DNA of 64,000 nt from Caldilineae bacterium (lineage in GTDB: Bacteria; Chloroflexota; Anaerolineae; Epilineales; Epilineaceae). The DNA is taken from assembly GCA_020634625.1 (NCBI GenBank), contig JACKBJ010000002.1, positions 186,001-250,000 on the forward strand. The letters run 5' to 3'. The notes under the pieces were generated by a model. That model saw only the letters and a program-made list of their open reading frames with translations. It was not told where the DNA came from and made no database searches. Position numbers and translations under genes: made by a program. Positions 32,114-39,576 of this stretch are shown in pieces (the stretch's first letter is position 1; each line of letters starts with the position of its first letter).

Positions 32114-34570
32114 ATGCCGCTGCACATCCCCACCCAGCAGTCCCGATCGCGCCGGCGACTGGCGCCCTTCCTGGCGCTGGTCGCTCTCGGCGTCGGCTCG
32201 GTAGCCAGCTCGGTCGGCGCGCAGAACCCACCCGATCCCGAGCTCTTCGACACCGGCGTCCTGCGCGACTTCGACATCGACTTCGACGCCGCCGATTGGC
32301 TGGCGCGGATCGAGCGGGGCGAGACGGTGACGGCCGACCTGCGGGTCGAGGGCGAGACCTATGCCGATGTGGGCATCAGCGAGAAGGGGAACAGCTCGGC
32401 CCGGGTCTCGGGCGCCAAGCAGCCCATGAACGTCACCCTGGACGCGACGGTCAAGGGCCAGCGCCTGATGGGCTACGACGTGATCAACCTCAACAACGGC
32501 TTCATGAACCCGACCTTCACCCGCGAGGTGCTGACCCTGCGCAGCCTGGCCGAGCACATGCCGATGCCCCAGGGCGCCTGGGCTCGCGTGAAGGTCGGCG
32601 GGGAGTACTTCGGCCTCTACGTGCTGGTCGAGCAGATCGAGGGCACCTTCCTCAAGCGTTGGTTCCGCGGCAACGGTGGCTGGCTCTTTAAGGCCGACGC
32701 GCCGGATGGTGCCGGGGGACCGGTCGGACCGGGCCCGGGTCCGCGTCCCTTGGCCGAGCGGGCGACCCTGGGGGCGCCGGCGGCGCTCTCGGCCGGCTCG
32801 CTGGCCTTGACGCGACCGGCGGCCCTCGGAGCGGCCGTCGGCGGCCTCCGCTCCGGGCCGGCTCCGCTCGCGCCCGATCAGGGTGGCGGCGGCGGTTTTC
32901 GCTCGGCGCTGCAGTGGCAGGGCGAGGACCTGGCTGCCTACCAGGCCAGCTACGACCTCAAGTCGACCGCGACCGACGACGCGCCCTGGCAGGCCCTGCG
33001 CGAGCTGACGCGGGTGCTCGACGCCAGCGAGGCCGAAGGCGGCCCCAGCCCCGAGGCCTTCCCGGAGGCGATCCGCCAGGTGCTCGACGTGGATGGCGTG
33101 CTCTGGTACCTGGCCGGCATGAACCTCTTCACCAACTTCGACAGCTACTACTCCGGTCACAACTTCTACCTCTACCGGGCCGAGGAGGACGGGCGCTGGC
33201 ATGTCCTGGCCTGGGACGTCAACGAAGCCTTCGGGCTCTTTCCCGGCGCCGGCATCGATCCGAGCGACTCGACGGCCGTGGCACGGACCGATCCCTTTCT
33301 GATGGCCGAGGGCCAGTCGGCCGCCAGCCGGCCCTTGATCCGCAAGCTGCTGGCCGTGCCGGCCTTCCGGGCCGACTACCTGGCCCACTACCGCACGCTG
33401 CGCGAGACGGTCTTCGAGCCGGTCGGCCTCGCGCAGCGCATCGCGGCCTATCAGGACCTGATCCGCGAGGCCGCCGAGACCGACCCCAACCGGCTCTATC
33501 CCTTCGATCTGTTCGCGCGGAACGTCGACGAGGACGTGCGCGCCAACGGCCGGGCGATTCCAGGCATCCTCGGCGTGGCCGAGGCGCGCCAGGCCTGGCT
33601 GGGTGCGCGGGCCGACCTTCAGGCGCCGGACCTGAGCCTGGCCGAGCGGCAGCTCCTGCCGGCCACCCCGGTCGCCGGCGAGCCGGCCGCGCTGCGCCTG
33701 CGGCTCGATGGGGCCGATCAGCCGCGCTCGCTGACCCTGGTCTATCGCGTGAACGACGGCGCGCCGCAGCGCGAGACCATGGCCATCGGGCGGGACGGCG
33801 ATTGGCTGGCTTCGCTGCCGCTGCTCGACCGGGACGACCGGGTGAGCTACTTCGTCCGGGCCGAGCTGAGCGACGGTCGGGCCGACTTCTTCCCGGCCTC
33901 CAACCTGCTGCACCCCTGGACCTATCGGGTGGCCGGCGCCAGCCTGCCCAACCAGCTGGGCGGGCCACTGGTCATCAACGAGGTGCTGGCCGACAACGGC
34001 AGCATCCTGGCCGACCCCGCCGGCGAGTTCGACGATTGGGTCGAGCTCTACAACCGCGGCGACGTGCCGATCCAGCTGGCCGGCTACCACCTGTCGGACG
34101 ATCCGGAGGACCCGCTGGCCTATGCGCTGCCCGAGCTGAGCCTGGCACCGGGCGGCCACTACCTGGTCTGGTGCGACAACGACCCCGACCAGGGGCCCGA
34201 CCATGCCGGGTTCCGGCTGGCCAAGGGCGGCGAGACGCTGATCCTTTCGACCGAGACCGGCACCGTCGATCGGATCGATTTCGGCGAGCAGACCACCGAC
34301 GTCAGCCTGGCGCGCCTGCCGGACGGCGCCGAGCTCTGGCGCGATTGCCGCGAGCCCTCGCCGCTGGCGGTCAACGCCTGCAGCGGCGAGCCGAGCGTGA
34401 CGGTGATGCCCGGTCCGACCCCGAGCGCCGAGCCGACCGAGCCGGGCGGGACGCCGACCGAGCCGACCGCCACCCGCGAGCCCGGTCCGGGGCCGAGCGA
34501 GACCGCCGGGCCGACGACCTCGCCTGGCGGGCCGGGCCGGGTCTATCTGCCCGTCCTGCGACGAAGCTAG
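32114..34570 (+). CDS. Secreted CotH-kinase-like protein with lamin-tail domain and YLPVL tail
   Basis: 818 residues. A signal peptide (about 14-37) leads to a CotH-type atypical kinase domain: 'VGISEKGNSSARVSGAKQP', 'FGLYVLVEQIEGTFLKR', then after a Gly/Pro-rich insertion (about 198-260) 'HNFYLYRAEEDGRWHVLAWD' and 'VNEAFGLF' (about 348-373). Relatives phosphorylate secreted proteins such as spore-coat components. A lamin-tail domain begins near 619 ('LVINEVLADNGSI', 'FDDWVELYNRGDVPIQLAGY') and is usually a surface or nucleic-acid-binding beta sandwich. A Pro/Thr linker (about 745-805) precedes the terminal 'RVYLPVLRRS'. AGGAG at 32103-32107 sets the ATG. No sporulation genes are present, so a spore role is not implied. 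Confidence 0.85.
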   Translation: MPLHIPTQQSRSRRRLAPFLALVALGVGSVASSVGAQNPPDPELFDTGVLRDFDIDFDAADWLARIERGETVTADLRVEGETYADVGISEKGNSSARVSGAKQPMNVTLDATVKGQRLMGYDVINLNNGFMNPTFTREVLTLRSLAEHMPMPQGAWARVKVGGEYFGLYVLVEQIEGTFLKRWFRGNGGWLFKADAPDGAGGPVGPGPGPRPLAERATLGAPAALSAGSLALTRPAALGAAVGGLRSGPAPLAPDQGGGGGFRSALQWQGEDLAAYQASYDLKSTATDDAPWQALRELTRVLDASEAEGGPSPEAFPEAIRQVLDVDGVLWYLAGMNLFTNFDSYYSGHNFYLYRAEEDGRWHVLAWDVNEAFGLFPGAGIDPSDSTAVARTDPFLMAEGQSAASRPLIRKLLAVPAFRADYLAHYRTLRETVFEPVGLAQRIAAYQDLIREAAETDPNRLYPFDLFARNVDEDVRANGRAIPGILGVAEARQAWLGARADLQAPDLSLAERQLLPATPVAGEPAALRLRLDGADQPRSLTLVYRVNDGAPQRETMAIGRDGDWLASLPLLDRDDRVSYFVRAELSDGRADFFPASNLLHPWTYRVAGASLPNQLGGPLVINEVLADNGSILADPAGEFDDWVELYNRGDVPIQLAGYHLSDDPEDPLAYALPELSLAPGGHYLVWCDNDPDQGPDHAGFRLAKGGETLILSTETGTVDRIDFGEQTTDVSLARLPDGAELWRDCREPSPLAVNACSGEPSVTVMPGPTPSAEPTEPGGTPTEPTATREPGPGPSETAGPTTSPGGPGRVYLPVLRRS

Positions 34571-34668
34571 GGCCTGTCTGCAAGTCCGTTTCGAGCGAAG
34601 GCGAGCGACCCACGCAGCCAGACCGTTCAGCAGATGCGTGCAGCCGAGGGCGGGTCTGCGGTCATGCC

Positions 34669-35946
34669 CTAGGGGCGGCCCGGAGCGGTCGGGACGGCGC
34701 GCGTCTGCGAGGTCAGCGTGCCGAAGTCGCTGCCGGTGGGGCTCTGGAAGACCTTGAGGTCGAACTCGGGCACCGTCGCCAGCAGGTGGTCGAAGATGTC
34801 GGCCTGGATGGCCTCGTAGCGCTCCCAGACGGTCTCGGTGCAGAAGACGTAGACCTGGATCGGCAGGCCGAGCTCGGTGGGCGGGAGCTGCCGCACCAGG
34901 AACGACATCTCCGGGTCGATCATCGGATGCCGTCGCAGGTAGGCCGCGACGTAGGCCCGGAAGGTGCCGACGTTCGTCAGCCGGCGGCCGTTGATCGGCA
35001 GCGAGCCGGCTTCGAGCACCCCGTTGTGACGCGCGATCTCGTCGCGCTTGCGTTGCATGTACTCGGCCAGCAGGTCGATCCGGGCATAGCGCTCGACCAT
35101 CGCTTCCGTGCAGAACCGGATCGAGTTGATGTCGAGGTGGATGGCGCGCATGATCCGGCGCCCTCCGCTCTCCGACATGCCGCGCCAGTTCTTGAAGGAC
35201 TCGCTGATGAGCGCGTGGGTTGGGACCATCGTGATCGTGTTGTCGAAGTTCCGGACTTTGACCGTCGTGAGGCCCACCTCGATGACGTCCCCGTCGGCGT
35301 CGTAGGAGGGCATCTCGATCCAGTCGCCTGGCGCCACCATCTCGTTCGAGACCAGGTGGATGCCGGCGACGAAGCCCAGGATCGGGTCCCTGAAGACCAG
35401 CATGAGCACCGCGCCCAGGGCGCCCAGGCCGGTCAGCAGGACCATCGGTGACTGGTCGAGCAGGATCGCGCCGACGAGGAGCGCGCCGACCAGGGCGACG
35501 ACCAGCTTGGCGGCCTGGATCGGGCCGCGGATCGGCATCTCGGCCTTCGCGTCCAGCATGGCGTAGATGTCGTAGGCGGCGCTGAGCAGCGCCTGGAGCA
35601 CCCAGACGCCGATCATCACGACGGCCACCTCGACCGCGCTCCGCACGAAGGCGACGATCTCGCCCTGGCCATCGAGCAGCCACGGCGACAGCAGGTAGGC
35701 CGCCAGCGCGGGCGCGAGGTAGGACAGTCGGTGGATCACCCGGTGCGCGATCAGGGCATCGTCCCAGCGGATCGAGGATCGCTCGGCCCAGTGGATCAGC
35801 TGCGACAGGATGATTCGCGAGCACAGCAGATAGAGCAGGATGCTCGGCACGAGGACGGCCAGCACGCCGATCCACGGCGTCAGCGCGACGGCGCTGGCGT
35901 CGCTCAGTCCGGCCGCCGTGAGCCACAAGCGAAAGGTGTCCGACAT
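34669..35946 (-). CDS. MscS-family mechanosensitive ion channel
   Basis: 425 residues. About five N-terminal membrane helices lead into the conserved pore helix and Sm-like beta domain: 'LTGLGALGAVLMLVFRDPIL', 'VAPGDWIEMPSYDADGDVIE', 'LTTVKVRNFDNTITMVPTHA' and 'SFKNWRGMSESGGRRIMR'. The C-terminal portion has 'LPPTELGLPIQVYVFC'. The long form with GDVIEV...NFDNT...NW resembles YbdG-like channels that release solutes after osmotic downshift. AGGAG lies 8 nt before the ATG. It stands alone between convergent CotH and a co-directional propeller-like gene whose stop is 60 nt upstream. It is the second channel of this family in the window. Confidence 0.92.
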   Translation of the reverse strand: MSDTFRLWLTAAGLSDASAVALTPWIGVLAVLVPSILLYLLCSRIILSQLIHWAERSSIRWDDALIAHRVIHRLSYLAPALAAYLLSPWLLDGQGEIVAFVRSAVEVAVVMIGVWVLQALLSAAYDIYAMLDAKAEMPIRGPIQAAKLVVALVGALLVGAILLDQSPMVLLTGLGALGAVLMLVFRDPILGFVAGIHLVSNEMVAPGDWIEMPSYDADGDVIEVGLTTVKVRNFDNTITMVPTHALISESFKNWRGMSESGGRRIMRAIHLDINSIRFCTEAMVERYARIDLLAEYMQRKRDEIARHNGVLEAGSLPINGRRLTNVGTFRAYVAAYLRRHPMIDPEMSFLVRQLPPTELGLPIQVYVFCTETVWERYEAIQADIFDHLLATVPEFDLKVFQSPTGSDFGTLTSQTRAVPTAPGRP

Positions 35947-36005
35947 GACCGACTCCTGGTGGACGTTGGACGGTAGGTCGCGAACGACGCCGGCGGGTCC
36001 GGCGC

Positions 36006-37013
36006 TCAGCCGTCCGCGGCGATCAGCTGCCAGCGATCGCTGGCAGGGTCGTAGCGCAGGTCGATCTCGCGCTCCTCGCGTCGGGCGGCCACCTGCAGGC
36101 TGTAGTTGAAGTCCATCATGTGCAGCCGCAGCTGCGGGCCGGCACCGAAGCGCAGGCGGCGCGGCGTCGCGAGCCCGCCGCGCACCTGATCGGCCAACGA
36201 GAGCTCCAGGCGCGGCGCACCGACGAAGGCGCCCGTCGCGTCCAGCGCCACGCTGTGCAGCTCGGGGCTGCGGGTGCGTCCGAAGTACAGCCGCTTGCCG
36301 CCGGAGCCGCGGAAGACGCCCAGGCCCATGGCGTCGACGCCGTCGAGCTGGGAGCGCAGCCGGCCGCTGGCGGCCTCGACCTGGAAGATCCGGCCGAGCT
36401 CTTCGCTGGCGGTGGAGCCGGCCAGCGAGCTGGCGTAGAGCGAGCCGGTCTCGCAGTCGAAGGCCAGGCCGACCACGCCGAAGGGGTTGGCGGAGCTGGG
36501 CTCCCGGGCCGGCGGCAGCGTGACGAGCTCGGTCATGACCTGGCTGTCGGTGTCGATGCGCAGCAGGCGGTTCTGCTGGCCCAGCGGGTTCTCGACCAGG
36601 CTGACCAGCGGCACCGGAGCGGTGAAGACGTTGCCCTCGGCGTCGGTGGTGAAGGGGCCCAGGTAGCCGGCATCGTCCCAGCTGGGATGCTGGTAGATGC
36701 TGGGCGCGCCATCCGGGCCGGCCGAGACGATGGCCAGGCCCATGACGCCTTCGACGGCCGTGCCGAAGGCCGCGCCCGAGCCGAGCCCGAGCGTGGCGGC
36801 GAAGCGCGGTTGATGCTGGCAGGCGGTGACGCCGCCGATGCGGTCCGTCGCGCGCCGCCCGAGCCCGCCGCTCCGGTGCAGGGCCAGCCAGCCGAGGCCG
36901 AGGATGGCGGCCAGCAGCAGCGCGGCCCAGAGCTGCCCGCGTCCCGCCGGTCCAAGCCCCGCCGCGGTCCCGGTCGGTTGCGGGTTGGCGGGGCGTTCAC
37001 GTCGTTTCGTCAC
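36006..37013 (-). CDS. Membrane-anchored propeller-like protein of unknown function
   Basis: 335 residues. A short Pro/Gly-rich cytoplasmic tail (1-27), one membrane helix (about 28-46) and an external domain with propeller-like strands: 'GYLGPFTTDAEGNVFTAPVP', 'NRLLRIDTDSQVMTEL', 'VGLAFDCETGSLYASSLAGS', 'LGRIFQVEAASGRLRSQLDG'. This pattern recalls NHL/SMP-30-like six-bladed propellers that bind ligands outside the cell. No catalytic residues could be fixed. A minus-strand TATAGT (37072-37067) lies 54 nt upstream of the start, with a 19-bp inverted repeat beyond it, shared with the divergent vWA gene. Confidence 0.5.
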   Translation of the reverse strand: MTKRRERPANPQPTGTAAGLGPAGRGQLWAALLLAAILGLGWLALHRSGGLGRRATDRIGGVTACQHQPRFAATLGLGSGAAFGTAVEGVMGLAIVSAGPDGAPSIYQHPSWDDAGYLGPFTTDAEGNVFTAPVPLVSLVENPLGQQNRLLRIDTDSQVMTELVTLPPAREPSSANPFGVVGLAFDCETGSLYASSLAGSTASEELGRIFQVEAASGRLRSQLDGVDAMGLGVFRGSGGKRLYFGRTRSPELHSVALDATGAFVGAPRLELSLADQVRGGLATPRRLRFGAGPQLRLHMMDFNYSLQVAARREEREIDLRYDPASDRWQLIAADG

Positions 37014-37066
37014 CAGGGCCTCCGAGGGTCGCGCCGGGTCCCGTACGCCGGCTCGGGTCGCGGCCT

Positions 37067-37072
37067 ACTATA
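37067..37072 (-). promoter_or_regulatory. -10 element TATAGT of the membrane-anchored propeller gene
   Basis: GGC-TATAGT on the minus strand, 54 nt before the ATG at 37013. It faces the vWA promoter across the inverted repeat. Confidence 0.45.
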
Positions 37073-37095
37073 GCCCGGCCGCATCGCCGGGGCGA

Positions 37096-37152
37096 CAGAT
37101 CCCGGTTGGCGCCAGCGCCGGGCCGCCCGGTGTTGGCGCCAACCGGGATCTG
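37096..37152. repeat. Perfect 19-bp inverted repeat between divergent genes
   Basis: 37096-37114 is the exact reverse complement of 37134-37152, with a 19-bp centre. The right arm ends in TG, which forms the extended part of the vWA gene's -10 (37151-37159). The position between two facing promoters suggests an operator or a regulatory cruciform or hairpin, not a terminator. Confidence 0.7.
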
Positions 37153-37159
37153 CTAGATT
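37151..37159 (+). promoter_or_regulatory. Extended -10 promoter (TGC-TAGATT) of the double-vWA gene
   Basis: TGC (37151-37153) and TAGATT (37154-37159), about 130 nt before the ATG at 37293. The TG belongs to the inverted repeat arm. Confidence 0.5.
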
Positions 37160-37292
37160 TGAGGACGCTCCCCGGCGCGCAGCCATCTCCGGCTCTCTTC
37201 GCGCCTGGCCCGGTTCTTGCTGGGAGCGGCGCCATCGCGGCAGGCGCCGTGGGTCCCGTCTCGCCCGCAACCGTCCGATTGGAGGTGCCAGG

Positions 37293-39068
37293 ATGTTCCC
37301 CCCTATCCCCCGCTCCTTCCTCGCCGCCCTCATCGTCGCCATCGCGCTCATCCCGTCGCTGCCATCCTCGATCGCCGTCCCGGCGAATCGGCCCGCGGCC
37401 GGGGTCGCTCGGGCCGCGGACGCTCCGCCCGATCGGGGCATCGCCGCCGCGGCGAGCCGGGTCGCGGTGCCCGACGCCCCTGCCGACAGCTGCCAGGTCG
37501 GCGTCGGCAAGACCGCAAGCCCGAGCAACGTCGAGGTCGGGCAGGCGGTCCGCGTCACGCTGAGCCTGCGCGCCGACTGTCCGGATCGGCCCGGCGGCGC
37601 GCGGCCGGCCGACATCGTTCTGGCCCTCGACCGCTCCAACTCGCAGTACGAAAACGGCACCTGGCCGGCGACGCTCGCCGCCGCGGCGACCTTCCTGTCG
37701 CTGGTCGACTTCTCGCGCAGCCAGGTGGGCCTGGTCGCGTTCGGCACCGACGCGCGCCTGGGCGCGCTCGACGCCGAGCTGGTCCAGCCCTTGACCGCCG
37801 ACGCGGCGCTGGCCTTGGATGCGCTCGACCGCATCCCGGAACCGCCGGACCTCGGCCTCTGGACCAACATCACCGCGGCGGTCGAGACGGCCCAGGCCGA
37901 GCTGGCGAGCGCGCGCCATCGCCCCGAGGCGCAGCCGGTGCTGATCCTGCTCTCGGATGGCGGGCACAACGCGCTGCTGGCCGGCTCGCCGCAGGGCGCC
38001 GCGAACGCCGCCAAGCAGGCCGGCACGCTGATCATCACCGTCGGCCTGGGCGTCGATGCCTCGGCCAGCGCGACCCTGACGGCCCTGGCCAGCCGGCCCG
38101 AGCTCTACTACCCGGCGCCCAGCGTCGCCGAGCTCGAGGGCGTGATGCGCGAGGTGGCCGGCGCGGTCAGCGTGCCTGGCGTGCTCAGCGAGCTGGTGGT
38201 GACCGACATCCTGTCCAGCGAGGTCGAGCTGGTCGCCGGCTCGGTCGAGCCGGCGCCGACGCGGATCGACGGCGACAGCCTGATCTGGGAGATCCCGAGC
38301 CTGGCCGCGGCCGGCTGGAGCGCCAGCTACCTGGTGCGGCCGCGGGTGCCGGGCCGATACAGCCCCAACAAGCTGGCCTACGTCGACTTCCTCGACGCCG
38401 ACGGCGAGCCGGCCGGCCGGGTCTTCCCCGATCCGATGATCACCGTCCGCGCGCCGGGCGAGGCCATCAAGGTCTTCGCGCCGGTCGTCTACCGGGGCTA
38501 CTGCAAGCCGGGCCGGCCCTTCGACGTCGCGCTGCTCCTGGACACGTCCAGCAGCATGGACGGCGAGAAGCTGGACGCGACCCGTGCGGCGGCGCGGGCC
38601 TTCCTGGGCTACCTGGACCTGCCCCCGTCGCGCGCGGCGGTGCTGGCCTTCAACGCCTTCGCCAGCGTGGTGCAGGACCTGAGCGACGACCGTCCGGCGC
38701 TGCTGGCCGCGCTGGACCGCCTGCCGCGCGGGGCGGGCACGCGCATCGACTTCGCCCTCCAGGAGGCGGTGGCCGTGCTGAGCGGCACCGGGCGCGACCC
38801 GGAGTCGGCGGCCGCCATCGTGCTGATCACCGACGGCCGACACCAGGGCGACGGCGATGGCTCGACCGTCCAGGACGTCATCAACGCCGCCGCCGGCGCC
38901 CGCCGGGTGGCGACGGTCTATACCGTCGGCATCGGCGCCGACGTCGACCCGCAGCTGCTCACCCGGGTGGCCGGCGACCCGGACCGCTACTACGCCGCTC
39001 CCAGCCCGGCCGACCTGGTGCGGATCTACGTGGACATCGCCGGCGCGCTGCCCTGCGGCGGCCGCTGA
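37293..39068 (+). CDS. Secreted protein with two von Willebrand factor A domains
   Basis: 591 residues. A signal peptide (about 8-30) and a short beta segment ('CQVGVGKTASPSNVEVGQAV', DUF11-like) precede the first vWA domain (about 107-290; MIDAS 'LALDRSNSQ', then 'ILLSDGGHNALL'). A second beta sandwich (about 290-385, 'SSEVELVAGSVEPAPTRIDG') resembles conserved-repeat DUF11. The second vWA domain (about 410-585) has the complete MIDAS 'LLLDTSSSMDGEK' and 'IVLITDGRHQGD'. Such proteins bind partners through a metal ion at the cell surface. GGAGGTG at 37281-37287 sets the ATG. A small DUF1801 gene follows 18 nt later. The first MIDAS has Arg-Ser-Asn in place of x-Ser-x-Ser, still compatible with metal binding. 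Confidence 0.85.
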   Translation: MFPPIPRSFLAALIVAIALIPSLPSSIAVPANRPAAGVARAADAPPDRGIAAAASRVAVPDAPADSCQVGVGKTASPSNVEVGQAVRVTLSLRADCPDRPGGARPADIVLALDRSNSQYENGTWPATLAAAATFLSLVDFSRSQVGLVAFGTDARLGALDAELVQPLTADAALALDALDRIPEPPDLGLWTNITAAVETAQAELASARHRPEAQPVLILLSDGGHNALLAGSPQGAANAAKQAGTLIITVGLGVDASASATLTALASRPELYYPAPSVAELEGVMREVAGAVSVPGVLSELVVTDILSSEVELVAGSVEPAPTRIDGDSLIWEIPSLAAAGWSASYLVRPRVPGRYSPNKLAYVDFLDADGEPAGRVFPDPMITVRAPGEAIKVFAPVVYRGYCKPGRPFDVALLLDTSSSMDGEKLDATRAAARAFLGYLDLPPSRAAVLAFNAFASVVQDLSDDRPALLAALDRLPRGAGTRIDFALQEAVAVLSGTGRDPESAAAIVLITDGRHQGDGDGSTVQDVINAAAGARRVATVYTVGIGADVDPQLLTRVAGDPDRYYAAPSPADLVRIYVDIAGALPCGGR

Positions 39069-39086
39069 GCTCGGAGGAGGCAGGGA

Positions 39087-39479
39087 ATGGATGCCAAGCC
39101 GGCGCCGCCGGACATCGACGCGTACATCGCCGAGTTCCCGGAGCCGGTCGGCGCCATCCTCGAGCAGGTGCGCCAGACGATCCGGGCGGCGGCGCCGCAA
39201 GCCGAGGAGGCGATCCGCTACCGGATGCCGACCTTCAGGCTGCGCGGCAATCTGGTGCACTTCGCCGCCTTCAAGCACCACATCGGGCTCTACCCGGCGC
39301 CCTCGGGCATCCTGGCCTTTGCCGAGGAGCTGGCGCCCTATCGTCACGCCAAGGGGTCGGTGCGCTTTCCGCTGGACCAGCCGATCCCCTATGCCCTGAT
39401 CGGCAAGATCGTCGCCTATCGGGTGACCGAGAGCCTGGGCGAGGCGGATGCGGCGGCCGGGGACTCGCGACCGGGCTGA
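39087..39479 (+). CDS. DUF1801-family protein
   Basis: 130 residues. The pattern 'IDAYIAEFPEPVGAILEQVR', 'APQAEEAIRYRMPTFRLRG', 'VHFAAFKHHIGLYP' and the final 'VAYRVTE' match the DUF1801/YdhG-like family, small cytoplasmic alpha/beta proteins (iron-chaperone-fold) with no agreed function. GGAGG precedes the ATG. It follows the vWA gene by 18 nt and is probably co-transcribed, though the two products act on different sides of the membrane, so the link may be only transcriptional. A 13-bp inverted repeat follows at 39520-39565. Confidence 0.8.
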   Translation: MDAKPAPPDIDAYIAEFPEPVGAILEQVRQTIRAAAPQAEEAIRYRMPTFRLRGNLVHFAAFKHHIGLYPAPSGILAFAEELAPYRHAKGSVRFPLDQPIPYALIGKIVAYRVTESLGEADAAAGDSRPG

Positions 39480-39519
39480 GCCCGGCGCGCTCGCCGATCG
39501 CCTGTCGCACGACCGGTGA

Positions 39520-39565
39520 CCGGGACGCGGCGTGCCAGCCCGAAGGTCGGCGCGCCGCGTCCCGG
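39520..39565. terminator. 13-bp inverted repeat between convergent genes
   Basis: 39520-39532 pairs perfectly with 39553-39565 around a 20-nt loop, between the ends of the DUF1801 gene and the repeat protein at 39577. There is no T tract on either strand; a bidirectional terminator is inferred from position. Confidence 0.45.
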
Positions 39566-39576
39566 CCTCGCCCGGC

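Noticed and set aside
34571..34668. A tRNA or small RNA between the CotH and MscS genes
   Set aside because: I could not fold a cloverleaf or any stable paired structure from this stretch.
25313..35926. A 3537-codon open frame on the minus strand across the macroglobulin and CotH genes
   Set aside because: It is antisense to two clear genes and exists because very GC-rich coding rarely forms stop codons in that frame; its translation is Arg/Gln/Gly-rich low complexity with no domain.
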